This document shows, piece by piece, positions 1 through 8,335 of a DNA stretch of 64,000 nucleotides. The notes below the pieces were generated by a model. It had not been told where the DNA came from, searched no databases, and was given only the letters and a program-made list of their open reading frames with translations. The stretch is taken from NCBI RefSeq assembly GCF_003469185.1, contig NZ_QSIL01000001.1, positions 62,001 through 126,000 of the forward strand. The letters run 5' to 3'. Numbering within the stretch: the stretch's first letter is position 1; each line of letters begins with the position of its first letter. The stretch comes from Collinsella sp. AM34-10. Its GTDB lineage: Bacteria > Actinomycetota > Coriobacteriia > Coriobacteriales > Coriobacteriaceae. The translations under genes and the position numbers were made by a program.

Positions 1-1
1 C

Positions 2-418
2 GGCGAGTTTGGTATCCAGGCTCTCGAGGCCCATTGGATCACCAACCGTCAGATCGAGGCCGCTCGTATTGCCATGACCCGCTACATGAAGCGTGGCGGT
101 CGTGTGTACATCACGATCTTCCCCGATAAGCCCATCACCAAGAAGCCTGCCGAGACTCGCATGGGTTCTGGTAAGGGTAACCCCGAGGAGTGGGTGGCCG
201 TCGTCAAACCTGGCCGCATCATGTTTGAGGTCAAGGGCGTGCCCGAGGAGGTCGCTCGCGAGGCTCTGCGTCTTGCACAGCACAAGCTTCCCATCAAGAC
301 CAAGATTGTTGCTGCCAAGAACGCTGAGCAGCGCATCGAGAAGGAGATGGCTGAGGAGGCCGCTCTCGAGGCCAAGTGGGCTGCTGAGGACGCCGCCGCC
401 GCCAAGGAGGAGAACTAA
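2..418 (+). CDS. rplP: 50S ribosomal protein L16 (5'-truncated by window edge)
   Basis: Large-subunit protein L16, which helps organise the peptidyl-transferase and tRNA-binding region. The reading frame is open from base 2 and runs to a TAA at 416-418, so the gene starts before the window. The visible 138 codons match L16: [22 protein letters not shown] in the middle, then an Ala/Glu/Lys-rich tail longer than in many homologues. Its stop overlaps the rpmC start by one base (TAATG), which indicates translational coupling inside the S10 operon. Confidence 0.95.
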   Translation, partial: GEFGIQALEAHWITNRQIEAARIAMTRYMKRGGRVYITIFPDKPITKKPAETRMGSGKGNPEEWVAVVKPGRIMFEVKGVPEEVAREALRLAQHKLPIKTKIVAAKNAEQRIEKEMAEEAALEAKWAAEDAAAAKEEN

Positions 419-633
419 TGAAGCCCGCAGAGATTCGTGAGCTCTCGGACGCTCAGCTCGTTGAGAAGCTGAAGGAAATGCGCGCCGAGCTCTTTAACCT
501 TCGTTTCCAGATGGCTACCAGCCAGCTGGACAACACCGCTCGCGTCAACACCGTGAAGAAGGACATCGCTCGCGTCCTCACGGAGCAGCGCGCCCGCGAG
601 ATCGCAGCGGAGAAGTCCGCTGTCGCCGAGTAG
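418..633 (+). CDS. rpmC: 50S ribosomal protein L29
   Basis: Small (71 aa) large-subunit protein near the polypeptide exit tunnel. The sequence has the L29 pattern of a first helix ending LKEMRAELFNLRFQMATSQL and a second helix with the conserved VKKDIARVLTE segment. The ATG overlaps the rplP stop codon, and rpsQ follows 16 bases downstream, the usual S10 operon order. Confidence 0.95.
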   Translation: MKPAEIRELSDAQLVEKLKEMRAELFNLRFQMATSQLDNTARVNTVKKDIARVLTEQRAREIAAEKSAVAE

Positions 634-649
634 GACCTAAGGAGAGAAC

Positions 650-910
650 ATGACTGATTCGCGTAACTCGCGTAAGGTCCGTACGGGTGTCGTTACCTCC
701 GTCTCCGGTGCCAAGACCATTGTTGTCACCATCACCGAGCGTAAGCGTCACCCCAAGTACGGCAAGATGATGACCAGCTCCAAGAAGCTGCACGCTCACG
801 ACGAGGAGTGCACGGCTGGCGTGGGCGACACCGTCCGCGTTATGGAGACCCGTCCTATGTCCAAGATGAAGCGTTGGCGCCTCATCGAGGTCGTCGAGCG
901 CGCTAAATAA
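650..910 (+). CDS. rpsQ: 30S ribosomal protein S17
   Basis: Primary 16S rRNA-binding protein with an OB fold, 86 aa, a normal length. Family signatures are VTSVSGAKTIVVTITERKRHPKYGK near the N-terminus and the MSKMKRWRLIEVVERAK tail. It has a good ribosome binding site (AGGAGAGA) before the ATG. A 118-base gap separates it from rplN, longer than the other gaps in this part of the operon; the gap holds weak stem-forming sequence but no recognisable gene. Confidence 0.95.
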   Translation: MTDSRNSRKVRTGVVTSVSGAKTIVVTITERKRHPKYGKMMTSSKKLHAHDEECTAGVGDTVRVMETRPMSKMKRWRLIEVVERAK

Positions 911-1028
911 GCTGTCGCTCTTACGACTTGTACATTTCCGAAGATGTGCGTATGCCTGGCTTGCATACCACGGGCCGCATAAAGGCTGCGCACCTCTCTT
1001 CGGTTCTTAGTTCGGAGGAACATCTACC

Positions 1029-1397
1029 ATGATTCAGATGCAAACCATGCTGAACGTCGCCGACAACTCCGGCGCTCGCAAGATTCGCTGCATCAAGGTG
1101 CTTGGCGGTTCCAAGCGTCGTTATGCAGGCATCGGCGATGTGTTCATCGGTGCTGTCCAGGAGGCTACCCCTGGCGCCAACGTCAAGAAGAAGGACGTTG
1201 TCCGTTGCGTCGTCGTTCGCACCGTTAAGGAGATCCGCCGCAAGGATGGCTCCTACATTCGCTTTGATGAGAACGCCTGCGTTGTCATCAACAACGATGG
1301 TTCGCCCGTCGGCACCCGTATCTTCGGGCCCGTCGCTCGCGAGCTTCGTGACAAGAAGTACATGAAGATCGTCTCGCTCGCTCCCGAGACCCTGTAG
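1029..1397 (+). CDS. rplN: 50S ribosomal protein L14
   Basis: L14 (122 aa) contributes to intersubunit bridges with 16S rRNA and is the first gene of the spc operon in the standard order. The start [18 protein letters not shown] is nearly invariant in the family, and the end [16 protein letters not shown] is also typical. The start is preceded by GGAGGAACATCTACC. rplX follows after 13 bases. Confidence 0.96.
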   Translation: MIQMQTMLNVADNSGARKIRCIKVLGGSKRRYAGIGDVFIGAVQEATPGANVKKKDVVRCVVVRTVKEIRRKDGSYIRFDENACVVINNDGSPVGTRIFGPVARELRDKKYMKIVSLAPETL

Positions 1398-1410
1398 TTA
1401 GGGGAGATAT

Positions 1411-1716
1411 ATGTATATCAAGAAGGGCGATAAGGTCCAGGTTCTCTCTGGTAAGGATCGCGGCAAGCAGGGCGTTGTCCTGCGTGCTCTCCCCGCCGAG
1501 AACAAGGTCGTTGTCGAGGGCGTTTCGGTCGTCAAGAAGGCCGTCAAGCCCAACGCTGCCAACCAGCAGGGCGGCATCGTTTCGCAGGAGGCTCCCATCG
1601 ACGCCTCCAACGTCAATCTCGTTTGCCCCGAGTGCGGTAAGGTTACCCGCGTCGGTCACGAGAAGGACGGCAAGAACAAGCTGCGCGTCTGCAAGAAGTG
1701 CGGCCACAAGTTCTAA
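1411..1716 (+). CDS. rplX: 50S ribosomal protein L24, last gene before the operon break
   Basis: Assembly-initiating large-subunit protein (101 aa) with an N-terminal KOW motif ([20 protein letters not shown]). The C-terminus carries two cysteine pairs, CPEC near residue 72 and CKKC near residue 95, so this is a Cys-containing, probably zinc-binding form. In most bacteria rplE follows directly. Here a strong hairpin with a T-run follows 29 bases after the stop, and rplE lies about 41 kb away at 42621. Confidence 0.96.
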   Translation: MYIKKGDKVQVLSGKDRGKQGVVLRALPAENKVVVEGVSVVKKAVKPNAANQQGGIVSQEAPIDASNVNLVCPECGKVTRVGHEKDGKNKLRVCKKCGHKF

Positions 1717-1745
1717 GCTGCCTGCAACATAAGGTTGCAACCAAA

Positions 1746-1777
1746 GGCCCGGACACCAAGCGCGTCCGGGCCTTTTT
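1746..1777 (+). terminator. Rho-independent terminator after rplX
   Basis: A perfect 9-bp G+C-rich stem (GGCCCGGAC at 1746-1754 with GTCCGGGCC at 1764-1772) is followed by five T. It would end the upstream ribosomal transcript, so the downstream spc genes need their own promoter. Confidence 0.88.
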
Positions 1778-1781
1778 CTAT

Positions 1782-1832
1782 CCCCACTCATTGGGGACAG
1801 ACTTAAATGAGTGGGGACAGACTTAAATGAGT
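1782..1832. repeat. Tandem 20-bp repeat with overlapping inverted repeat
   Basis: The 20-mer at 1793-1812 is repeated perfectly at 1813-1832 with no gap. An 11-bp inverted repeat (1782-1792 with 1806-1816) overlaps it, so the element can also form a hairpin. It carries the GGGGACAG-type core also seen in the palindrome at 61001-61087. It lies exactly at the left edge of the segment that splits the ribosomal operon. Confidence 0.8.
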
Positions 1833-1857
1833 GCATGCGGCATAAGGCGTACCGCGG

Positions 1858-2066
1858 ATAATCTAGGTGGGTGTCTCGACCTAGATTATTTATCCGCCGA
1901 AAGAGTCGATATCGATCGTGCATCGTGCTTTACAAATTGATAGCATACGTGCTTGTGCGCATTTTGCTGCGTTTAATTGCGTATCAATGCGTATATATGC
2001 GCCGTTTATGGGGCAATAATGATCGTTTGACGGTGAGATACGCAAAAACGCGCACAGATACGCGCA
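1858..2066. promoter_or_regulatory. Upstream control region with 10-bp phased half-sites
   Basis: An 11-bp inverted repeat (1858-1868 with 1879-1889) opens this A+T-rich region. TGCG then recurs at 1968, 1978, 1988 and 1998, a spacing of exactly 10 bp. In the opposite orientation CGCA recurs at 2041, 2051 and about 2063. The layout is two helically phased arrays facing each other across about 40 bp. This suits cooperative binding by a repressor, and the DeoR-family protein encoded two genes downstream is the obvious candidate. That assignment is an inference. Confidence 0.5.
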
Positions 2067-2124
2067 TTTGTGCGAATATAGAGCTGTCAGAAATGAAAGA
2101 CTTTTCACGACGCAGGAGGCACAT

Positions 2125-3204
2125 ATGGCAGATTCCAAACAGGCTCCGCTTGATGCTGCGGCAGCCGCAAAGGCAGCGTTCGCTTCGGTCCAGGGCAAGC
2201 CGTTCCCCGATGATATCTTTACGGCCCCCGAGCTTCGTTGGGCTGTGATCGGGTGCGGTGTTATCGCCAACCAGATGGCTCAGTCTCTCGCCCTTGCCGG
2301 CCGCAAACTCGCGGGCGTTGCCAACCGCACGCTGTCCAAGGCTCAGGCTTTTGCCAAGCAGTATGGCGTTGAGAAGGTCTATGACACGGTCGAGGACCTC
2401 TACTCCGATCCGAACATTGACGCAGTCTATATCACCACGCCGCACAACACTCACATCACCTACCTGCGCGCCGCTCTGACAGCTGGCAAGCACGTGCTCT
2501 GCGAGAAGGCCATTACCCTCAACTCTGCCGAGCTCGACGAGGCCCGCGCCATCGCCGACGAGCATAACGTCGTCCTCATGGACGCCACTACGGTGCTCCA
2601 CATGCCCCTGTATCAGGAGCTGCGCCGCCGCATGGATGCCGGTGAGTTTGGCCGCATGAACCTCGCCCAACTCAACTTTGGCAGCTACAAGGAGTACGGC
2701 GATCTGACTAACCGCTTCTATAACCGCAACCTCGCTGGCGGTGCTATGCTCGACATTGGCGTCTATGCGCTTTCCGTTATGCGCCTCTTTTTGGCAAGCC
2801 AGCCCGCTGAGGTCGTTTCGCTGGGCAACACCTGTGAGACCGGTGTCGACGTTGCGGGCGGCATCGTCTGCCGTAATGCTGAGCAACAGCTGGGTGTTGT
2901 GAGCCTTACGCTTCACTCCAAGCAGCCCAAGCGCTTGGTCATCAGCTTTGACAAGTGCTATATCGAGGTCAACGAGTATCCGCGTGCCGATCACGCGACC
3001 ATCGTGTGGACTGCGGACGGCCACCGCGAGGAGGTCCACGCGGGCACCGAGGCTTACGCCCTTTGCTATGAGATGGCCGATCTTGAGAAGGCCGTTGCCG
3101 GCGACGACTCCAAGCGCGAGCTTCTGGATTATGCTTCTGATGTTATGGAGCTTATGACCAAGCTTCGCGCCGACTGGGGAGTCGTGTACCCCGAGGAGGA
3201 GTAA
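2125..3204 (+). CDS. Gfo/Idh/MocA family NAD(P)-dependent oxidoreductase
   Basis: Probable dehydrogenase acting on a sugar, sugar acid or cyclitol. The 359-residue product has the family's Rossmann nucleotide-binding loop (VIGCGVIANQMAQSL) after a ~37-residue leader, the CEKAITLN segment with the EK(P/A) motif, and the C-terminal GFO/IDH/MocA domain (GGAMLDIGVYAL). I start it at the ATG at 2125 because CAGGAGG sits just before it; an in-frame ATG at 2068 has no ribosome binding site. The stop is 3 bases from the DeoR regulator start, so the two form an operon. The substrate cannot be told from sequence. Confidence 0.85.
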   Translation: MADSKQAPLDAAAAAKAAFASVQGKPFPDDIFTAPELRWAVIGCGVIANQMAQSLALAGRKLAGVANRTLSKAQAFAKQYGVEKVYDTVEDLYSDPNIDAVYITTPHNTHITYLRAALTAGKHVLCEKAITLNSAELDEARAIADEHNVVLMDATTVLHMPLYQELRRRMDAGEFGRMNLAQLNFGSYKEYGDLTNRFYNRNLAGGAMLDIGVYALSVMRLFLASQPAEVVSLGNTCETGVDVAGGIVCRNAEQQLGVVSLTLHSKQPKRLVISFDKCYIEVNEYPRADHATIVWTADGHREEVHAGTEAYALCYEMADLEKAVAGDDSKRELLDYASDVMELMTKLRADWGVVYPEEE

Positions 3205-3207
3205 GCG

Positions 3208-3954
3208 ATGCTTGCGGAAGATAGGCTCAACGCAATCGTGTCGATGGTGCAGCAGACGGGCTCGGTTACCGTACCGGAGCTTGCTGAGGCCCTGGGCGTG
3301 ACGGCGTCTACCATTCGGCGCGATCTGCAGACGCTCGACCGCGCACACCGTATCGCCAAGGTGCACGGTGGGGCGACGAGCCTTGAGCGCGCGCACGTGA
3401 CGCGCGACCTAACGCTTAATGAGCGCAGCGACCTCCATAACGATGACAAGGAGCGTATCTGCGCCCGTGCGGCGGCGCTTGTGGAGCCTGAGAGCTTTGT
3501 ATACATCGACTCGGGCTCGACGACGCTCAGGCTCATTGAGCATCTTCCACACCTTGAAGGTGTCACCTATGTGACTGATTCCGTGCTTCACGCTCAGCAC
3601 CTCGCTGTGCGCGGCATGCGCACCGTTGTTCTGGGCGGCGAGCTCAAGCCCGAGACCGAGGCGCTGGTCGGTCCCGATGCCTTGGCAACCCTGGACCGCT
3701 ACAACTTCAACTGTGGCTTTTGGGGTTCCAACGGCATTGCCGCCGAGCAGGGTTTTACGACGCCCGATATCGAGGAGGCACAGGTCAAGCGCATCTCGAT
3801 GCGCCATACAGCCAAACGCTTCGTAATCTCGGACGCCAGTAAATTTGGCATGGTGGCGCCCGCCAAGTTCGCGGACTTCCGCGACGCAACGGTTATTACC
3901 GCAGGCGAGGTCCCCGCCAAGTACCGGGCAATGGACAACGTCATCACGGTCTAG
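3208..3954 (+). CDS. DeoR-family transcriptional regulator
   Basis: Sugar-phosphate-responsive repressor type, 248 aa. Residues ~6-56 form the DeoR winged helix-turn-helix (VTVPELAEALGVTASTIRRD then KVHGGA). The rest is the DeoR sensor domain with IDSGSTT and the usual downstream VLGG segment. It is translationally linked to the oxidoreductase just upstream, so it probably controls that operon from the phased sites at 1968-2066. The inducer is unknown. Confidence 0.88.
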   Translation: MLAEDRLNAIVSMVQQTGSVTVPELAEALGVTASTIRRDLQTLDRAHRIAKVHGGATSLERAHVTRDLTLNERSDLHNDDKERICARAAALVEPESFVYIDSGSTTLRLIEHLPHLEGVTYVTDSVLHAQHLAVRGMRTVVLGGELKPETEALVGPDALATLDRYNFNCGFWGSNGIAAEQGFTTPDIEEAQVKRISMRHTAKRFVISDASKFGMVAPAKFADFRDATVITAGEVPAKYRAMDNVITV

Positions 3955-3978
3955 CAAGCAGAGGCAGGTTAAGGCCAA

Positions 3979-4015
3979 AACCACCGCAAAGGTGCCTGTC
4001 CCCATTGTGGTGGTT
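3979..4015. repeat. Imperfect palindrome with AACCACC ends
   Basis: AACCACCGCAA (3979-3989) pairs with TTGTGGTGGTT (4005-4015) with one mismatch. A related AACCAC...GTGGTGGTT stem occurs at 4353-4386, so this is a second short palindromic family in the same gap. The loop contains TGTCCCC, the core shared with other palindromes in this window. Confidence 0.6.
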
Positions 4016-4047
4016 AGTAACGAAAACCGAGTAGTTTTTCCAATAGA

Positions 4048-4082
4048 AAAGCGGCAACGTCCATCACGGGCGTTGCCGCTTT
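4048..4082 (+). terminator. Probable terminator of the oxidoreductase-DeoR operon
   Basis: A perfect 12-bp stem (4048-4059 with 4071-4082) with an 11-base loop ends in TTT. The A-run on the left and T-run on the right would let it work in either direction. It lies 93 bases after the regulator stop codon. Confidence 0.7.
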
Positions 4083-4104
4083 CGTTGTCTGCCGGCTTGT
4101 CTAA

Positions 4105-4316
4105 GTCTGTAACAACTGGACCGTTAAAAGTAGGCTAGGTGTTACAGATTGAGATACTTCCGAACCGCGCCGTCTCTTTGTCTCAATTTGTAACAGCTGG
4201 GACGGATTTTGCCGAGTTACTGTTACAGATTGAGATTTTCCCTTGAGGGGGATTCGAATGTCTCGATCTGTAACAGATAGACCGGAAAAATGGGTTCTAA
4301 CTGTTACAGATCGAGA
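4105..4316. repeat. Six-copy alternating array of TGTTACAGATYGAGA, ~40-bp pitch
   Basis: The 15-mer TGTTACAGATTGAGA or close variants occurs forward at 4140, 4221 and 4302, and in reverse complement at 4181, 4261 and (partial) 4105. The complete copies alternate in orientation with pitches of 41, 40, 40 and 41 bp. Sequence between copies is not conserved. Adjacent copies can pair as hairpins. It fills the gap between the DeoR terminator and the convergent rluA-type gene. The function is unknown. Confidence 0.8.
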
Positions 4317-4354
4317 CGTTTTGGGACCGCGGCTGAGCCATTGCGGCAAAACAA

Positions 4355-4380
4355 CCACAAAGGGACGTGAACCTTTGTGG
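4355..4380 (-). terminator. Terminator of the U32-RluA operon (minus strand)
   Basis: CCACAAAGG (4355-4363) pairs with CCTTTGTGG (4372-4380). Read on the minus strand, the stem comes just after the pseudouridine synthase stop and is followed by TTGTTTTG. Confidence 0.65.
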
Positions 4381-4384
4381 TGGT

Positions 4385-5044
4385 TTAGGGCTCCCAGGGG
4401 CAGGGGGCTTCGATGTGGATGTGCTCGCCGGTTACGGGATGCGTGAAGGATACGCTGTGGGCGTGGAGCATCAATCCACAGGGACGCGGCGTGCCGTACA
4501 GGTCGTCGCCCACCAGGGGATGACGCTCGCTCGCCAGATGCACACGGATTTGGTGCTTGCGGCCGGTGAGCAGCTCGACATCGATATACGAGCGCGTGGG
4601 CAGGCCACGACGGCTCTTAAGGCGCTTGAGCACCTTCACGCGCGTTTGAGACGGCTTGCCGCTGGCGCCGACGCGCATCTTGCGGCTGTCGTGACGGTCG
4701 CGGGCGATGGGCTTGTCGATGAGCTTTTCGTTCCAGTCGATCTTGCCCTCGGCGAGCGCCAGGTAATGCTTTTCGAAAGCGTGGTCGATGACCATCTGGT
4801 CAAAGGCGGGCTGCGTCTGCTTGTCGAGCGAGAACAGCACCACGCCGGTGGTGTCGCGGTCTAGGCGGTTGAGCGGCTGCATGTCAGTCGCGGCAAAGCC
4901 GTCGCCCATCGCCAGCAGCAAGTCGCTGGCGTAGTCGGTAAGCGTGCGCTCACCGGTGCCGTCGCCGTGGACGATCATGCCGGCGGGCTTGTCGATGGCC
5001 ATGAGCCAGGCGTCGCAGTAGAGGACTTGAGGTTCTTCGTTCAC
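4385..5044 (-). CDS. RluA-family RNA pseudouridine synthase
   Basis: Isomerises specific uridines in rRNA or tRNA to pseudouridine. The 219-residue protein has the catalytic-Asp motif as NRLDRDTTGV (residues ~58-67), with Asn where most RluA proteins have His. It also has DKPAGMIVH near the N-terminus and the closing RKHQIRVHLA segment. It has no N-terminal S4 domain, so it is the short form. It lies 15 bases after the U32 protein gene on the same strand, and the two look co-transcribed. The target RNA is not predictable. Confidence 0.87.
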   Translation of the reverse strand: MNEEPQVLYCDAWLMAIDKPAGMIVHGDGTGERTLTDYASDLLLAMGDGFAATDMQPLNRLDRDTTGVVLFSLDKQTQPAFDQMVIDHAFEKHYLALAEGKIDWNEKLIDKPIARDRHDSRKMRVGASGKPSQTRVKVLKRLKSRRGLPTRSYIDVELLTGRKHQIRVHLASERHPLVGDDLYGTPRPCGLMLHAHSVSFTHPVTGEHIHIEAPCPWEP

Positions 5045-5059
5045 GTGTAAGCCTTTCGG

Positions 5060-7555
5060 TTAGCTAATTCCCACAAACATGCAGCCCGAGGTGGCGCCGC
5101 GCAGGCGGGCAGCGGGCTTGCGGCCGGCCTGCGCTGCTTCGACGGCACGACGGACGCGGGCGACGGCACGGCCCACCTCATCCGTCTCGAGCAACGTTCC
5201 GTCCACCATGAGACGACGCACGCCGGCATCGAGCAACTGCGGAACCTGCGGCGTGAGGTCGATGGGGTAGGCATCGTACAGGCGAGAGCGGCCGTGGATG
5301 TCGGTGCGGACGGGCATGACCTTTCCGTCGATATTCTTGAGCGAGAGCTTGCGGGCACGCAGGCGGCAGTTGGCACAATCGTGGATGCAGCCGTTGGCAA
5401 CCTGCAGAATGCAATGCTCGCTTGTCATGACGCGCGGGCGGCCGAACACGGTGATGCCCAGGGCTGCGGGCGCGGAGGTGCCAAGCGAGATAATCTCGTC
5501 GAGCGTGATCTCGGGCGAGAGCCAAAACGCGCCGGCACCGCGCTCGGCGAGCGCCTCCATGCAGGGCGTATTGTGCACGGGCAGGCAAGAGCGGACCTCC
5601 GCCGTGGCACCAACCTGGGCGGCAAGGGCAAGCTCTGAGATGTTGCCAATAGCGACCGTGGCGCCGGCAACAACCCACGGGTCAATGCGCGCGTGGTCGA
5701 CGGCGCGGCAGACCTCGTCGAGTATGGGTACGATGTCCTGCTCAAATGCATCGGTGGGGGAGAGCCCGGCCGCGTCGAGTACGTCGGTGGTCATGTAGAT
5801 GCGCGTTGCGCCCTCCGCGCGGGCTGCCTCGGCGGCCTCGAGAGAGGTGACGGTGACGCAGACCTGCGGCTCATCGCGGTAATGCTCGGGCGCGGGACGG
5901 GAATCACTGGTTACAATCACCGGCAACTCGAGCGTCTTCGCACGCTCGTCATACGGTGCCAGAATGGCCTCCTCCAGCGCCTTGCAGGCGGCGGTGCGCA
6001 CCTTGTGCACAGCGGAGAAGCTCATGCCGCAGCCCTCATCGAGTGCCACATCAAAGCTCGCGGCCTCAAAGGGCGAGGAGCCCATGCGGCCCACATGCTC
6101 TACCAGATCGGACGCCTCGACCGCGCGGGTCTTGGCGGCCTCGACGGTAAAGCCCGTGGCCGTGGCCGTAAGCGATGGGGCGTCGCAGCAGGTGAGCGTG
6201 ACGACAAACGGTTCGCCCAAACGCGCCACAACGGTTACATCAACGGCACGGCGGCGCAGCACGTCGCGCTTGAGCGCGGCGCCGGCGGCGTCGATGGCGC
6301 GCTGGCTGCGGATGACGCGCACGCGGCAGCCCTCGGGCATGCTGCGGGGCACGCGGCACTCGATGATGTCACCGGCGGCGGCATCATCGGCGGCGATGGT
6401 GGTCAGGAATTGGTCAAACTCGTCGTCGTGGCGAAGTTCCAGCAAGTCGCCCTTGCCCACGGGTTCAAACAGCTCAATGCGGGCGATGGCAGCGCGGCGA
6501 CGACGGTCGTCGGGTTTGAGCCCGCGTACGTCGCGGTTGGCCAGGCGGCTGCCCAGCACCGTGCCCACAATCTGGCCGCGGTTGTTGGAGCGCTCGTAAC
6601 TCATCATCTCGTCACCCGAGGTACCGTCTTGGTAGGCGTGCGTAAAGTCACGGTTAAAGCAGCGCTTGAGCTGGCGCTGGCGGGCGGCTTCCTCGTCCTT
6701 ATCTACGGCGACCCCGGCCAGCATATCATCGATCTGATGACGATACACATCGACGATAGAGTACACGTAATCGGGCGCCTTCATGCGGCCCTCGAGCTTG
6801 AGCGATGCGGCACCGGCGTCATACAGACGGCGAACAAGCTGTGAGGTGTTGGTGTCACGCGGGCATAGCGCGCGCTCGCGGCCGGCGGGGGAGAGCGCGC
6901 GACCGTTCTCGTCGATCAGCTCGTAGGGCAGGCGGCAGGGCTGGGCGCACATGCCACGGTTGGCCGATCGTCCCGCCATGGCAAAGCTCGAAAGCAGGCA
7001 CAGGCCCGAGTAGCAAAAGCAGATGGCGCCGTGGCTAAAGACCTCGAGGTCCACATCGGGCGCGGCATCGTGAATGGCGGCAATCTCGTCGATGGAAAGC
7101 TCGCGCGAGAGGGTCACGCGGTCGGCGCCCTGCTCGCGGCACCAAAGGGTTCCGCGGCCATCATGGATGTTCGCCTGGGTCGAGATATGCGTCTCGATGC
7201 CGGGCATCGTGCGCTTGACCTCAAAGAACAGGCCCCAGTCCTGGATGATGAAGGCGTCGGCGCCCAACGTGGAGCAGCAATGGATGAGTTGCAACGCATC
7301 GCCCATCTCAGACTGCTTGATGACGATGTTGACCGTGACGTAGACGCGCGACCCGGCTAGATGTGCGGCGCGGCAGGCTTGCTCAAAGGCCTCGTCGGTA
7401 AAGTTGGTGGCCTTGCGGCGGGCGTTGAAGCTGCCCATGCCGCAGTAGATGGCGTCTGCCCCGGCAGCGAGCGCGGCGGCAAAGGGCTCCGGGCCTCCGG
7501 CGGGGGCTAAAAGCTCGGGTCTGCGGTTGGTGGTTCGACTGGCGGTTGCGGTCAT
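5060..7555 (-). CDS. Peptidase U32 family protein, RlhA-like
   Basis: Large U32 protein (831 aa). The N-terminal TIM-barrel-like core has PELLAPAGGPEPFAAALAAGADAIY, FSHGAICFCYSGLCLLS and the NRGMCAQPCRLPYE motif, whose cysteines fit the Fe-S cluster of RlhA/TrhP-type U32 proteins. These take part in RNA hydroxylation rather than proteolysis. A long C-terminal half follows, with a second cysteine cluster (CILQVANGCIHDCANCRLRA, residues ~715-735). It is about 25% longer than E. coli RlhA. Co-transcription with a pseudouridine synthase supports an rRNA/tRNA modification role. A paralogue lies at 57651-59627. Confidence 0.82.
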   Translation of the reverse strand: MTATASRTTNRRPELLAPAGGPEPFAAALAAGADAIYCGMGSFNARRKATNFTDEAFEQACRAAHLAGSRVYVTVNIVIKQSEMGDALQLIHCCSTLGADAFIIQDWGLFFEVKRTMPGIETHISTQANIHDGRGTLWCREQGADRVTLSRELSIDEIAAIHDAAPDVDLEVFSHGAICFCYSGLCLLSSFAMAGRSANRGMCAQPCRLPYELIDENGRALSPAGRERALCPRDTNTSQLVRRLYDAGAASLKLEGRMKAPDYVYSIVDVYRHQIDDMLAGVAVDKDEEAARQRQLKRCFNRDFTHAYQDGTSGDEMMSYERSNNRGQIVGTVLGSRLANRDVRGLKPDDRRRRAAIARIELFEPVGKGDLLELRHDDEFDQFLTTIAADDAAAGDIIECRVPRSMPEGCRVRVIRSQRAIDAAGAALKRDVLRRRAVDVTVVARLGEPFVVTLTCCDAPSLTATATGFTVEAAKTRAVEASDLVEHVGRMGSSPFEAASFDVALDEGCGMSFSAVHKVRTAACKALEEAILAPYDERAKTLELPVIVTSDSRPAPEHYRDEPQVCVTVTSLEAAEAARAEGATRIYMTTDVLDAAGLSPTDAFEQDIVPILDEVCRAVDHARIDPWVVAGATVAIGNISELALAAQVGATAEVRSCLPVHNTPCMEALAERGAGAFWLSPEITLDEIISLGTSAPAALGITVFGRPRVMTSEHCILQVANGCIHDCANCRLRARKLSLKNIDGKVMPVRTDIHGRSRLYDAYPIDLTPQVPQLLDAGVRRLMVDGTLLETDEVGRAVARVRRAVEAAQAGRKPAARLRGATSGCMFVGIS

Positions 7556-7725
7556 ATCCTGCCTTTCAAAATGCTCAGATACTCAAAAGTATAGTGGTGC
7601 CGTCGCGATGGACGATGCCCGCAGTCTAAGCAGGACAAAGTTTTCAGGTGGGTCGCCAGTCACGCCGCTCATCGGCCCGTACGCGCCGTTGGGCGATAAA
7701 ATATTCTCGCAATGTGATAATAATC

Positions 7726-7754
7726 TTGCACTGCGCGGGAACCTTGAGTACTAT
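7726..7754 (+). promoter_or_regulatory. Probable promoter of the ridA gene
   Basis: TTGCAC (7726-7731), a 17-base spacer and TACTAT (7749-7754) form a plausible -35/-10 pair about 90 bases upstream of the ridA start. The hexamers are only moderate matches to consensus. Confidence 0.4.
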
Positions 7755-7843
7755 CCCAATCAAGCGCGGCGTTCAGACCGAACTGTGCCTCCCGGTGTGA
7801 ACGCCGCGCTCACGCTCTCTCAACTGATTGTAAGGAGAAAAAC

Positions 7844-8221
7844 ATGAGCAAGACCGTCGTGTCTTCCGATAACGCACCCGCAGCCATCGGCCCGTATTCC
7901 CCCGGCATCCAGACCGGCAACATGGTGTTCCTGTCCGGCCAGCTGGGCATCGACCCCGCAACCGGCAAGATGCCCGAGGGCGTCGAGGCCCAGGCTAAGC
8001 AGTCCCTTGCTAACGTCGAGGCCCTGCTGACCGCTGCCGGCGCCACTTTTGCCGATGTCGTCAAGACCACGGTCTACCTGGCCGATATCGCCGACTTCGC
8101 TGCCGTGAACGAGATCTACGCCTCCAAGTTCGAGGCTCCGTTCCCCGCGCGCAGCGCTTTCCAGGTTGCCGCTCTTCCGGCTGGCGGTCTGGTCGAGATC
8201 GAGGTCGTCGCCGCTCTCTAA
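7844..8221 (+). CDS. RidA family enamine/imine deaminase
   Basis: RidA proteins hydrolyse reactive 2-aminoacrylate-type enamines released by PLP enzymes such as ammonia-lyases. The 125-residue protein has the family hallmarks: IGPYSPGIQTGNMVFLSGQLGIDP near the N-terminus and PARSAFQVAALPAGGLVEIEVVA at the end, which contains the conserved Arg. It starts at an ATG after AAGGAGAAAAAC and is monocistronic, with its own terminator. A diaminopropionate ammonia-lyase, whose reaction makes such enamines, is encoded at 31776; the functional link is inferred. Confidence 0.92.
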   Translation: MSKTVVSSDNAPAAIGPYSPGIQTGNMVFLSGQLGIDPATGKMPEGVEAQAKQSLANVEALLTAAGATFADVVKTTVYLADIADFAAVNEIYASKFEAPFPARSAFQVAALPAGGLVEIEVVAAL

Positions 8222-8251
8222 GGCGTTGGCAACAACTAAACATGACATGCA

Positions 8252-8285
8252 AAAAGACCCTGCAGTTCGAGCTGCAGGGTCTTTT
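8252..8285 (+). terminator. Terminator after ridA
   Basis: AAAAGACCCTGCAG and CTGCAGGGTCTTTT form a 14-bp stem with a short loop and a terminal T-run. The symmetric A/T flanks mean it can also terminate the convergent regulator gene at 8336-8992. Confidence 0.88.
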
Positions 8286-8335
8286 GTCAAGTGACGGATC
8301 GCCTGTGGAGTTACCAAGGGCAGTCTTTTTGCTCG

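Noticed and set aside
4367..4864. A 165-codon plus-strand frame opposite the pseudouridine synthase
   Set aside because: It is antisense to a gene with clear catalytic motifs and has no support of its own.
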